Source: Haemonchus contortus
Taxonomy: Eukaryota > Nematoda > Chromadorea > Rhabditida > Trichostrongylidae
Reading direction: 5' to 3'
Length of the DNA stretch: 64,000 bases
NCBI GenBank assembly: GCA_000469685.2
Contig: LS997564.1
Coordinates: forward strand, 36,412,151 to 36,476,150
Positions 10,701 through 21,776 of the stretch are shown one piece after another. The notes beneath the pieces are model-generated. The model ran no database searches. It saw only the letters and a program-made list of their open reading frames with translations, and was not told the DNA's origin. Each line of letters starts with the position of its first letter. Within the stretch, counting starts at the first letter, position 1. The position numbers and the translations under genes were made by a program.

Positions 10701-12238
10701 CTTGATGGTATGGTTTTCTTATTGTGCGTTTTATGACTTTTTCTGCTGTTTAGGTTTGTAACTGGTTTTGTTTTTTCCTTTGCTACTGAAGCGCACTTTT
10801 GTGCGTATTTTGAATAAATAAATGTAAAACATAAACTGTCAGTGTCTCATGATACAGTACATGTGTACAATGGTCTACGACTTTTTGTTCCTGCATTTTA
10901 TAGCTAAGGTAGGCATGGATGAAGGTCTTCTGCTGAAGCCACGGATGCAGACCTTCAAGTGACTCATGCGAGAACTTACTCAGAAGATGAGCTCATTCAT
11001 GAGAAGACAACGAGAATACCGCGAAACCTGGATCAGTAACAAAAGCTAGATGTTAAGGTGCCACGACTTAAAGGAGATAATTCGACGTCTGCGATTGGCG
11101 CTTTAAACGCAATGAAAACCTCCCACTTATGAAGTTAGTAGCGGGCTGCTGATGAATATCGGAGTGTTTACGATTATGTTACTCACAAAGGTCATGGCAA
11201 AGACCCGCCTCATTGAGGAGTTCGATATGTCGAGCTCCGCGATCATCCCGTAGATCTTTCAAGATTACAAGTGGTAGGCAAATGGGTTTTTGTATAATCC
11301 TGTTCTGAAAACCTTATCCTATCGACTCCTTTCGGGTTTGTATGTGATTGATTCTTCTTGTCTGTATCTTTTTTGGACTTCTGCACAGTCCTATGCAATC
11401 CCAAAAACTAATGAAGTGACATGAATTGACATTCTTCCGTCTTAAAAGATTCTGAAGTTTGGCGCCATAGTTTTGGGACACCCTGTATATCCAAACACAG
11501 CCAAAACGTATGCCTAACTTCATGTTTGCTTGTATGGTGATAGAAGGCGGGTTTTACCTTCAATTCTGTAGCAGCTTTTTGCATTTACGGATTTTTATAG
11601 CTATACTTACGGTTTTCAAGTTGAGAGCGAATATGTGTGTCTCACGAGACAACGACCAAATGCATAGCACTATGACAGCTCTTTTCCCAACGGTTCCTTT
11701 GCACAACATAGTCCACATGAACAACATATGAGTCAAGGATTTATTCTTACAACGCAACTCATATTGGATTTTTATAGAATATTTGGTTGACCGTCGCACA
11801 TTGTGAAAACGACTCCGACGAGGTCCGTCTCCTTCTTTCCTTTCTTTATGAACTTTTCGAGCTGTAATGAGTTCCATAATAGGCGGGTACGTCTTCATGA
11901 CGTTGGAGGGTAGAATAAATCCACAGTTGAAAGTTAATCCAAAAAGGCATAATACTAGCGCACTAGCGCATGATCCCCTAATTTGAAGTACTCATCCTCG
12001 TCGAGAGCGACAGTCATGACAATGCAATCAACTCGCGAGGGAAAGTTCCGGATTGGGGAAAAATTGAACTGCAAGGAACCCGTTCTCTCCGTTAACGGAA
12101 AGCTTGGCCACCTCACGCTTGCTTGTTTTGAAAACAACAAAGCGGATATCCCCCGGTATTGGTGAGCTTTTTTCGTTTATGGAAGGAAGCCGAACCTTTT
12201 CCGAAAGAATGGAACCTTGACATCGCTGTTGCCTTCAG

Positions 12239-12851
12239 TCATTTACAGTGCATCGGACTCCCCTCCAACTGTGAAAGCGATTCAATCCATAAATACAAAC
12301 ATCTGTACCTGTTTACAGTCAGCATCGAGGACTTTGTATGCCATACCGAACTTATGACCGATTTTCGCCGTTCTTCCATCAATCATGTCATGGTGGTACT
12401 TGAATCCATGTCTGTGCGCATGCTGTTCAACCTGAATGTAGGTTTGTCACAAAGTCCTTCGCTCCTGGGAAAAGGCCATGAATGATCTGCGAAAGCGAAA
12501 GAAGAGGTTGTTCTGTTTTTCATGGTTATAACATTTCTTACCCCTTGTCTGAATGCTCTCTCGAAGATTGGGTTCAATGCCTCATTGAATTTCAGGTTGG
12601 TCTCGACGAGAACGTGTGCTTCTTCGACCCCGCGCTTGGTTTTATTGCCACCAGAAGCACCAGAGCCTGACCCCGAAGTCGAATTCGACGGTTTACATGC
12701 CTGAATCGGTAGAAATCTTCAAAAGAAATTTCCCTGTTAGCTGAAGTTGCTTATTTAAACTACTCAGAATAAAAAACAGCGAAATTTTCACGAACAAAAA
12801 ACATACCAGTGAAAAAGCTAGAAGGCTCAGAAAAATCACCACACGAAGCAT
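12239..12851 (-). CDS. Small secreted protein, copy 3 (4 exons)
   Basis: Predicted exons (minus): 12851-12807, 12700-12542, 12431-12309, 12268-12239; 118 residues, same architecture as copies 1, 2 and 4. It pairs with copy 2 by sequence: both have FLSLLAF in the leader and the longer second intron start with AGAAGAGG. It is divergent to copy 4, with 1047 bp between ATGs. The proximal promoter block (reverse of GTAGCCAATAAAAGGG) lies at 12884-12903. Confidence 0.65.
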
Positions 12852-13898
12852 AGTGAACTAATGTGCTGACTTGTGACCTTCACCAGTCCCTTTTATTGGC
12901 TACGAGGATCGATTTCGGGTTTTTTCATCACCTTTTTTCGTGAATCTTTGCAATGCATTTTCATGAAGCGCTTGAAAAAGGTCAACAAAAATAGTAGATG
13001 GTAGAGAAATTAAAGAGAAAATATCACCCACTAGCGCCCAAATCCTAATCTTTTGAACAAAGCAGAAGGGCAAACATATGAGCAAATAATTGGAATAAGT
13101 GAGGTTTGCCCGTCGAGTTATGTGAAAGGAGCCGCAACTGACTAAACTAACTCAAGCACACCTTTCCTGAAGTTGGGCTACTGGATATACAATAAAGCTC
13201 CCTATCAATCAACGCATCGACAAAGCATAGCCATCCATGGGGATGCTCTGAAACGTCTTCTGTATGGTGTTTCCGAAGCCTTCTGCCATGCCTTACCAAT
13301 TGTTACCACCATTTTTCACTCACATCTACGATCTCATTACCATACACATACACCTTTTCATAAGTGAATTCAGTAGGGTTCCTGCATTTTATTTATTTAT
13401 TTTTTTATTTCTAGACACAGTGAAACTACGTGGTGTTGTGCAATAGAACGAGGAAGAAAACCAACTCCACTTCGCTGAAGAAGCAACAGTATAATGAAGA
13501 AGGGTAGTATAAAAATATAAGCGACATTATGAAAACACTATTATGAAATTAGTCTACACTATCAATCATAGCCAGACCCATTCAAAGTCCAGCTCTCAAA
13601 AAATAAATCCAGAGGGAAGTTAGAGAAATGTGGTTTTTTCCTTACAGGCACAATGGGCCCTTTATTCAAAAGGCTTCAATTATTTTTTCATATGTTTGCC
13701 TTTTCACTCTAATCTGAAAAAATCTAACAAATGGCACCAAAAACTACTGGAGGATGTTTTTGTAGCAGTCTCTTTCCTATAATCTCTTTTTGATACCCTT
13801 TTTCAAACATTCCATTGTTATGGAAGTTATTCAGAAATCGATTCTCGTAGCCAATAAAAGGGACTGATGAAGGTCGCGAGTCAGCACATCAGTTGACT
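12852..13898. promoter_or_regulatory. Bidirectional intergenic region, copies 3/4
   Basis: Inverted duplicate of 5417-6462. Proximal CCAAT/TATA-like blocks are at 12884-12903 (minus) and 13846-13864 (plus). The middle part is conserved with the left arm but carries no frame that keeps coding character. Confidence 0.5.
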
Positions 13899-14504
13899 AT
13901 GCTTCGTGTTGTGATTTTTCTGAGCTTTCTAGCTTTTTCACTGGTATGTTTTTTGTTCGTGAAAATTTCGCTGTTTTCTATTCTGAGTAGTTCAAATAAG
14001 CAACTTCAGTTAACAGGAAAATTTCCTTTGAAGATTTCTACCGATTCAGGCATGTAAACCGTCGAATTCGACTTCGGGGTCAGGCTCTGGTGCTTCTGGT
14101 GGCAATAAAACCAAGCGCGGGGTCGAAGAAGCACACGTTCTCGTCGAGACCAACCTGAAATTCAATGAGGCATTGAACCCAATCTTCGAGAGAGCATTCA
14201 GACAAGGGGTAAGAAATGTTATAACCATGAAAAACAGAACACCGTCGCCTTCGCAAATCATTCATGGCCTTTCCCCAGGAGCGAAGGACTTTGTGACAAA
14301 CCTACATTCAGGTTGAACAGCATGCGCACAGACATGGATTCAAGTACCACCATGACATGATTGATGGAAGAACGGCTAAAATCGGTCATAAGTTCGGTAT
14401 GGCATACAAAGTCCTCGATGCTGACTGTAAACAGGTACAGATGTTTGTATTTATGGATTGAATCGCTTTCACAGTTGGAGGGGAGTCCGATGCACTGTAA
14501 ATGA
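13899..14504 (+). CDS. Small secreted protein, copy 4 (4 exons)
   Basis: Predicted exons: 13899-13943, 14050-14208, 14312-14434, 14475-14504; 118 residues. It pairs with copy 1 by sequence (FLSFLAF leader, shorter second intron start with ACACCGTCGCC). Splice sites, signal peptide, NST sequon, His-rich region and two-cysteine tail are all intact. Together the four copies form two divergent pairs related by the palindrome. Confidence 0.65.
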
Positions 14505-15382
14505 CTGAAGGCAACAGCGATGTCAAGGTTCTATTCTTTCGGAAAAAGTTCGACTTCCTTCCATAAACGAAAAAAGCTCACCAATACCGGGGGATATCCG
14601 CTTTGTTGTTTTCAAAACAAGCAAGCGTGAGGTGGCCAAGCTTTCCGTTAACGGAGAGAACGGGTTCCTTGCAGTTCAATTTTTCCCCAATCCGGAACTT
14701 TCCCTCGCGAGTTGATTGCATTGTCATGACTGTCACTCTCGACGAGGATGAGTTCTTCAAATTAGGGGGTCATGCGCTAGTGCGCTAGTATTATGCATTT
14801 TTGGATTAACTTTCAACTGTGGATTTATTCTACCCTCCAATGCCATGGAGACGCACCCACGTATTATGGAACTCATTACAGCTCGAAAAGTTCATAAAGA
14901 AAGGAAAGAAGGAGACGGACCTCGTCGGAGTCGTTTTCACAATGTGCGACGGTCAACCAAATATTCTATAAAAATCCTAGTATGAGTTGTGTTGTCAGAA
15001 TAAATCCTTGACTCATATGTTGTTCATGTGGACTATGTTGCAAAGGAACCGTTGGAAAAGAGCTGTCATAGTGCTATGCATTTGGTCGTTGTCTCGTGAG
15101 ACACACATATTCGCTCTCAACTTGAAAACCGTAATTATAGCTATGCAAATCCGTAAATGCAAAAAGCTGCTGCAGAATTGAAGGTAAAACCCGCCTTTTA
15201 TCACCATACAAGCAAACATGGAGCTAGGCATGTTTCGGCTGTTTGGATATACAGGGTGCCCCAAAACTATGGCGCCAAACTTTAAAACGTTTTAAGACGG
15301 AAGAACGTTAATTTATGTCACTTCATTAGTTTTTGGGATTTCATAGAACTGTGCAGAAGTCCAAAGACGATACAGACAAGAA

Positions 15383-16140
15383 GCCCATCGAAGCAGTCTT
15401 GTAAATCGTGCGCGGAACGCCACCACTTATCCCTGTTTTGTACGCGCCAGGTGTCGAATCAAGAAAGAAGCTCCACAAGGTGACACCCTATCTCCACCTT
15501 ATCAGTTTGCAGTTCAATCCCACCAACATTTCTCTGCTGCTGCTACGAATTTGGCTCACATTGATAGTTTCGATAGTTCTTCGGAAGAAAACAACATGAT
15601 GCACACCTCCCCTACGCCCACCTACCTAACCTCGCACTATCTCGAAATCTCATCGGTTGGACGCAAACAAGCGACGCTGATGTGTACTTCTCTTCGCTTG
15701 TTCGACCCTTCCAATACTTTCAAACAATCCTTTTTGACGGCATTTTTCGACTGAGGCTCCAGCCAATCGTATATCACAGACCAAGAGACCGAACTTCTTG
15801 AACTTCCAAATCTTTCATTTGAGGACATTTCTGTCTCCACTTTCGGCACAACAGCTCCTCTGAAGCTATCGCATCGTCGGCATTAGCACAGAGAAGGGTG
15901 AAAGGCAGCTCCACGTCAAGTCCTGCCTGCTTTGACTGGGCATTTATGTCATGCTCACCACAAACATGACATTTAGAGCAACGGCGTCACCATATCATCT
16001 TCTAAGCCGTCAATTTTGATAGGGAATGACTAGTTCTGAGATATAATTTTATCAGATGACTTCCATTATGTGAAGCTACCGAACGGGTGTCGTTCACTTC
16101 ACATCACAGTCGGCAATGTTCTCGTGCGTAGTGCACTGAA
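15383..16140 (+). pseudogene. BEL/Pao-type retroelement fragment (zinc knuckle and protease)
   Basis: Broken pieces in order: a zinc-knuckle-like CKSCAERHHLSLFC (15400-15441), a Ser-rich linker, then an aspartic-protease region (about 15650-15760). Here the expected Asp-Ser-Gly active site reads Asp-stop-Gly (TGA at 15752-15754), followed by SSQSYITDQ. Further on come ILIGND (about 16010-16027) and LPNG with HITVGN (16079-16117), which match the post-protease region of BEL/Pao polyproteins. Stops and frameshifts lie between the pieces, so it is dead. No reverse transcriptase or LTR is seen. Family assigned from motifs. Confidence 0.7.
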
Positions 16141-16741
16141 CCTCAAAATCAAAAAACGGAACCGTCTCGAGAGGGCGCAGCGGCAGGTTTTTAAGACACC
16201 TTTGAGAGAAACGTCGAATTTACCAGCTAATGCTGACACTCTCTATGGACCATCGAGTCCCAGTGTCCTGGTGGCGTCGAGCACTGCAGTTCTGAACGGG
16301 CCGTCCGGAAGCTCAGTAATTTCAACAGCCTCCGCCTCGACTTCAAAAACCGACTCAGTCTCGAAATACAGAACCATCTCAGCCTCAAAACCCAGAATCC
16401 ATCCTAAAAGGGTGCGGCGGCAGGTCACAAAGAAACCTTTGAGACAAACATCGGCCATTCCAGCCTATGTAGATATACTTCATGGACCATGTCCTTCTGT
16501 AATAGTCGAATCCAACAGTGCGGTACTTCACGAACCATCTATACCATCAATCATATCGACGGCAGCACCGAACTCAACAGTGCGCTGGTTGGTGAGGACC
16601 AAAACTGCAAGCGAAATCAAATCAGGACAAAGCGAAGCGAAGTTGCGCCAAGCTTCGACGCCGCCAGGACAGACAGCTCTCTCCGGAAACAGCAGTCAAT
16701 CTGAACGACTTCTGTTCGCCAACATCAGCATCTGGAAATAG
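16070..16741 (+). CDS. Chimeric open frame with two internal repeats
   Basis: An open frame of 223 codons whose first ~20 residues belong to the BEL/Pao fragment. The remainder is Ser/Thr/Pro-rich with two repeats, residues ~38-87 and ~117-165 (offset 79). Each opens with RQV, then KxPLRxTS, a GPxxPSV-like segment, an AVL block and an IISTA-type end. No domain is recognised. It could be an exon of a host gene or part of the retroelement; no splice context decides this. Confidence 0.35.
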   Translation: MKLPNGCRSLHITVGNVLVRSALNLKIKKRNRLERAQRQVFKTPLRETSNLPANADTLYGPSSPSVLVASSTAVLNGPSGSSVISTASASTSKTDSVSKYRTISASKPRIHPKRVRRQVTKKPLRQTSAIPAYVDILHGPCPSVIVESNSAVLHEPSIPSIISTAAPNSTVRWLVRTKTASEIKSGQSEAKLRQASTPPGQTALSGNSSQSERLLFANISIWK

Positions 16742-17154
16742 ACTCCTGACCAGTGTCGACAAAGGTAGTTGGAATCTGGCCAAAAATGCCAGCAGCGATA
16801 CCGCATCATCACCGCGATTGGCAACGGCTCGTAGCCGACAAACGACACAACTGGCGTCAGAGCTGTCGGAGGAGAAAAAATCGCAGAAGGTCAGGGTCTA
16901 CGAGTTTCTTCATAAGCCTGCAAACGACCAATGAAAGAAATCCGCACCATCTTCACGCCATTCAGGAGCAACTCTTCATACTAAAAGAAGGATGCAGTCT
17001 CTCTTCAAAGCTTTTGACTGCTAGATTCCACTGAACAGCCCGATGGAGATAGTCTCCAAACTGCGCGGGCGAGGACACCCCTGGATGCACGAGCCAAGGC
17101 AGGATCAGGACCACCGGCCCATCAGTCCCAATCTCCTGCGTGCACAGCCATCAA

Positions 17155-17350
17155 AGATTCGATGTCACCAACTTCAAGAGGGACAACTGCAGCAGAAATT
17201 CCAATGTCGCCAACACCCGGAGTAAACATAGCTATCGAAGAGCCAATGTCACCCACCAGAGGAGTCGACAAGGCTAGAGAAATTTCGACGGCGCCGAGAG
17301 AATCTACAAATGATTTTGGAATGCCACAAACAAACAGCACATCGAAATGA
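17155..17350 (+). repeat. 42-bp (14-residue) coding tandem repeat
   Basis: In the frame 17162-17350 three 14-residue units start MSPT: at about residues 1, 15 and 29, with pattern MSPTxxGxxxAxEIP. The reverse strand also stays open. This may be part of the same unknown protein as 16140-16741, about 400 bp upstream; linkage is not shown. Confidence 0.5.
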
Positions 17351-17639
17351 AAAGAAGGTCATCGGCTGCAATGCAAGTAATCTCAAACTAGTGGTGCTAT
17401 TGTATTGTTGCTTATTCTCATTCTCCGACGGATGTAACTTAGCTCAATTTCGTTTGTTGTCCTGCTGGGAGTTCCTGTATCGAACAGAAACTCAACCTTC
17501 CTTGTTTACACCGATGAGTTCTGATACGGTATCATAATGTTTATGGTATTGTACTACAAAACATAATGCCTATATGAACTCTAGGTGGCTCATTCTTTTC
17601 ATCTTTTCGACTTCTTTCTACACACTTTTTCGTGCTCTT

Positions 17640-18630
17640 GATGGTTCTGGTCGACCACTTATTTCGTACAAACCCGGCCTCCTACAGGCGGAGTCAGGTC
17701 CTGCTACCCACCACAAGTGTTCTCGTCTTGCCCTCAGTGCTCCTACCTGTTTGAACCTTCCAGGTCCACGGGGACAGGAGTTATGAATTTCCGGTCACAC
17801 ACACACCACACACACACACACCACACACACCACACATACACACCACACACACCACACACTCACACCACACACACACCACACACACACACACACACCATAC
17901 ACACACACACCACACACACACCACACACACACCACACACATACCACACACACCACACACATCGTACTTTTATAATCGGCTGCGTATGTGTGTATGTATGT
18001 GTATATGTGTGTATGTATGTGTGTGGTGTGTGTGTGTCTGTGTGTGTGACCGGAAATTCATAACTCCGGTTCTCGTGGACCTAGAGAGCTCAAACTTGGT
18101 AGGAGTACAGGCGGTACGATGGGAACACTTATAGTGGGTGACAGGACCGGACTCCGCCTACAGGGGGCGGGGCGGGGTTTATGAGAATAACTTAAATTTG
18201 GACCGAGAGCTTGCAAATTTGGTAGAAGTACAGGCGGCAGGATGGGAACACTTATGGTGGGTGGGAGAACAGGACTCCGCCCACAAGGGGCGGGGTTTGA
18301 GCGAAAATAATAACTTCTGTCCTCGTGGACCTAAAGCATTCTTACTCGGTAGGAGTACAGGCGGCACGATGGGAACACTTATGGCGGGTGGAGAAGAAGA
18401 ATCCGCTCACAAGCGGCAGGGCTTATGTGAATAACTTAAATTTTTACCTAGAGCGTGCAAATTTGATGGGTGTGCAGGAGAGCAACATTTGTGGTGGGTC
18501 ACGAGATCTGACTCTACCCACAGGGGCAGGGCTTGTGCGAAAATGTTAAACTTGGGCCTGGAGAGCGCTAATATTCGATAGAAATCCAGGCGGCAGGATG
18601 GAAGCTGCTATGTCGGGCAGCAGGACTACC
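17640..18630. repeat. Satellite monomers inverted around a CA/TG microsatellite
   Basis: One reverse-orientation monomer (about 17650-17795), then (CA)n-rich sequence 17797-17962, a TG-rich stretch to 18048, then four to five forward monomers of about 125-130 bp (GGAAATTCATAACTCC, GTAGGAGTACAGGCGG, GGGAACACTTAT, GACTCCGCC motifs). The monomers abut the microsatellite symmetrically. Related to the array at 48037-48620. Confidence 0.8.
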
Positions 18631-19020
18631 AGAAGGCATGGGCAAAAAAAGCTAATTCAGACTTGAAGCGAAGTTTCGAAAGCAAGGTTGAATAAATCGA
18701 GTGAAAGTCGAGCAGTGAAACACACAGAACCTATGGAGGTTTGTTCATGGCGGACGGGGCGCGCACGAACTGCGTTGGATTTTGTGATTGGCCGGAGATG
18801 AATAACTTCTAATCTCATCTACCAAAGCCTCCAAATTTGAAAAAAGTACAGGCGGGGAGGCCATTTTGACACGAGAAGGAGGGGAGCCCGGCGTCAGCCG
18901 GGCGAGTCGACTGGTACAGCGATAGAATAGCCGTAACCTCATGGCCATTCCTGGCGTGTACCTGTTTACAGCCAATCCAGTTTCAGGTTCTTATTGGGCC
19001 CTGTCGCCATGATTGTTGGA
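18631..19020. other. Unassigned DNA with a GC-rich hairpin
   Basis: No gene is seen. GCCCGGCGTCAGCCGGGC (about 18887-18905) forms a perfect 7-bp stem with a 4-base loop. Confidence 0.5.
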
Positions 19021-19023
19021 CAA

Positions 19024-19170
19024 GACACTCACACACACACCACACACACACACCACACACACCACACACACACCACACCACACACACCACACACACACCA
19101 CACACACACCACACACACCACACACACCACACACCACACACACGCACACACACATACACACAACATACAC
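19024..19170. repeat. CA-rich microsatellite
   Basis: Interrupted (CA)n with regular ACCACACA variants, ending in a T9 run. Translations on either strand are Thr/His or Cys/Val repeats and not genes. Confidence 0.9.
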
Positions 19171-19571
19171 ACTTTTTTTTTGTTGGTAAAGAAACCAACC
19201 AAAAGAGAGGACGCGACGTTAAACTTTGTCCCTACATATACACATGACATAGGTAAAGTATAACTATCGACTCCAGGAAAACCACTGATGGATCAAATTC
19301 CATGAACAAATGAAAAAGACAATGATGATTAGTAAACCTTACCTGCGCTTTGATCGGCATCTCATGGTTGGTTTGGAAGACCCGACTGCGCTCAGGATAA
19401 TTTCCCTTTACTCGGCTTACGAAGCAAGAACTGGGCCATTTTGATGGAGTTTTCAAAAGTAGGATGGCGACGAGCGACCAACCATAAATGCCTAAATGCG
19501 ACGCTCTGCCACACTGACAATTCACATAAATGGTCTACATGATACATAAATTTCACATGCTAACATCTAGA
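19171..19571. other. Unassigned DNA
   Basis: A 97-codon minus-strand frame (19232-19525) has no recognisable feature. No repeats are shared with the rest of the window. Confidence 0.35.
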
Positions 19572-20203
19572 TTAAAGGCACGGTTCACGATAAAGAAGGT
19601 TACTGAGTTTTTCCTATGGGGATGCTCAGCGCCCCCCGTGGGTGGTAGAAGGGACCCTCTCGCTCCCACAATCTCGGCGCTTAGGGCATAGTGGAAGAGC
19701 CGGTGCACGCAGTTCGCTTTCCCGCCCCTCGATCGGTGTCACGTTAGACGAGTGTCGAGACAATATAGATTACTATTATTCGTTCCAGGACCCACTCACA
19801 ATCAACTAATCGCCGAGTGATGAGGCGATGTTTTTCTCATATTCTTTTTTCCTCTGTTTTTCTTTTTGCTGGCCGCAATCCCTTATTCAATTCCCTACTC
19901 CTAGAGGCTGGGAAAGGTGAGCAACTTTTGCTGTTACCAGGGGTTTTTTTTATTTATGCTTACAAGTGAATGAATTTTTGCTTACCATTCTCTGTTATTC
20001 GCACCAGGACCCACACGCTCTTATTCATTTTTCTGGTTTCATTCTCATCCAGCCCCCTTTTTAACGGTTTTTCGAAGCCTTTTTTTCACTCTGAAAACAC
20101 TGATGCACGCGGTTTCTTCACCTCAGTCGCACTAATTCGATCTTGCCTTCCAACTTTCATCATAATCTGGATTACCCAAAATTATCGTGAACTGTGCCTT
20201 TAA
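19572..20203. mobile_element. TTAA-flanked MITE, copy 1 (piggyBac-like)
   Basis: Terminal inverted repeats (left AGGCACGGTTCACGATAA, right TTATCGTGAACTGTGCCT) flanked by TTAA at 19572-19575 and 20200-20203, the target duplication of piggyBac-type elements. No transposase. The internal sequence recurs in reverse at 21103-21776. Confidence 0.8.
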
Positions 20204-21102
20204 GCTGAAAAAAAAAACCTTCAAGTGGAAAGGAGATAGTATTTTTGCTGATCTCTCCTATTTGGAAATGTTAAGCAAACAAAGTTGAAAGAGGCTCAGT
20301 AGACTGTTAAGAAGGCTTCTATTCAACTACCATTGTGCGAAAATAAACCAAAATTATGATATAGCAACTGACCTGAATTCAGTCAAGCCATAACCCTGTG
20401 CGATCTGCTGTGCCCAAGCATAGGAGGACATCCACTTCACGTCTTCCCACTGAAATTATTTATCCCATCTTCAAATCAGGGAATCTTTCTGACCGACTCA
20501 TTGTAAGTGATGTTGAGCTGACCTTTTCTACGCAACAGAGAGGCTTACGAATATTTGTGGAATTAATGGAAGTTACCTGGAGGTTAGGATTATTTTACCC
20601 ACTCAGGAATTTCTCTGGCTTTCCATTTTTTGTGTGACCTATACCAGTAATTCAAGCGCTCTTAATGGTTTCAACGAAGTAGGAGAGACAAAATTCAGAA
20701 AATAGCATTACTAAAACGAACTATTCGAGCAAATAAGTGAGGAGAAGATAAGCAAAAGCAGTGAGCCACAATCAAATCATGCTGATGATGTTGCAATCCA
20801 GCAAATTGGTAGAAAATGAAAATTCATTACAATCATCCAAAATAATATCAAAACAACATTCAAAATGACCGAATAACCGTCCTACGGAACCATTGGTGGC
20901 AAGGAACTGTCGGTACCTAATTGATTGATGTCAGCCGAAAACATTTCAGTGCGCACCTGCCACAGGCAAAAAGTGATCTACCAGACAGACAAAAAGTGAT
21001 CTACCAAACCTATTTGAAGCAGTTCTTAAGAAATTAAAATTGCTCTAAAATATAGCCATTGTGACAGGTGCCACTGATGGGTGTTCCGCGAGGCTCTTCA
21101 GC
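20204..21102. other. Spacer between the two inverted MITEs
   Basis: No gene recognised. A short direct repeat (AAAAAGTGATCTACCA, near 20970 and 20992) is present. Frames up to 79 codons have no feature. Confidence 0.35.
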
Positions 21103-21776
21103 TTAAAAGCACCGTTAACTTAAATTTGGGTAATCCAGATTATGATGAAAAATGGAAGACAAGATCGAAAGTAGTGCGACTGAGGTGAAGAAACTGCGTG
21201 CATCGGTGCTTCCAAAGTGAAAAAAGGCTTCGAAAAACCGTCAAAAAGGGTGCTGGACGAGAATGAAACAAGAAAAATGAAGAAGGTGGGGCTACCGGAC
21301 GAGCCCAACAGTGCGTTTCACTGCGCGCATGTGGGTCCTGGTGCGAATAACAGACAATGGTAAGGCAAAATTCATTCACTCATAAGCCTAAATAATTTTA
21401 AAAAACCCTAGTAACAGCAAAGGTAGCTCACTTTTTTCAGCCTCTAGGAGTAGGAAATTGAATAAGGGATCGGTGCAGCAAAAAGAAAAACAGAGGAAAA
21501 ACGAATATGAGAGAAACATCGCCTCATCACGCGGCGATTAGCTGATTGTGAGTGGGTTCTGGAACGAATATTAGCAATCTGTATTGTCTCGACACTCGTC
21601 TAACGTGACACCGATCGAGAGGCGGAAACGCGAACTACGGCAACAACGGTGCTTCCACTATGCCATGAGCGCCGAGATTGTGGAAGTGAGAGGGTCCCTT
21701 CTACCACCCACGCGGAGCGCTGAGTATTCCTAAAGGAAGAACTAAGTAACCTTTTAATCGTGAACGGTGCCTTTAA
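21103..21776. mobile_element. TTAA-flanked MITE, copy 2, opposite orientation
   Basis: Inverted copy of 19572-20203, for example the block CATCGCCTCATCAC near 21518 against its reverse near 19820. The right terminus (AATCGTGAACGGTGCCT) is well kept; the left terminus is diverged (AAGCACCGTTAACTTAA). TTAA lies at 21103-21106 and 21773-21776. The two copies could form a long hairpin across a 900-bp loop. Confidence 0.75.

Larger units (their letters stand above)
10830..15382. repeat. Right arm of large nested palindrome
   Basis: Reverse complement of the left arm. It carries unit 3 (~11038-~13100) and unit 4 (~13660-15382), again inverted to each other. The outermost ~300 bp present in the left arm (3597-3890) are missing after the block ending CAGACAAGAAG at 15382, where BEL/Pao sequence begins. 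It lacks the MITE of the left arm. Confidence 0.85.

Noticed and set aside
17717..17974. Thr/His repeat protein from the CA tract
   Set aside because: Plain microsatellite translation.
17797..19170. CRISPR-like or phage features
   Set aside because: Repeats are microsatellites or satellites with no spacer pattern, and the window is eukaryotic.
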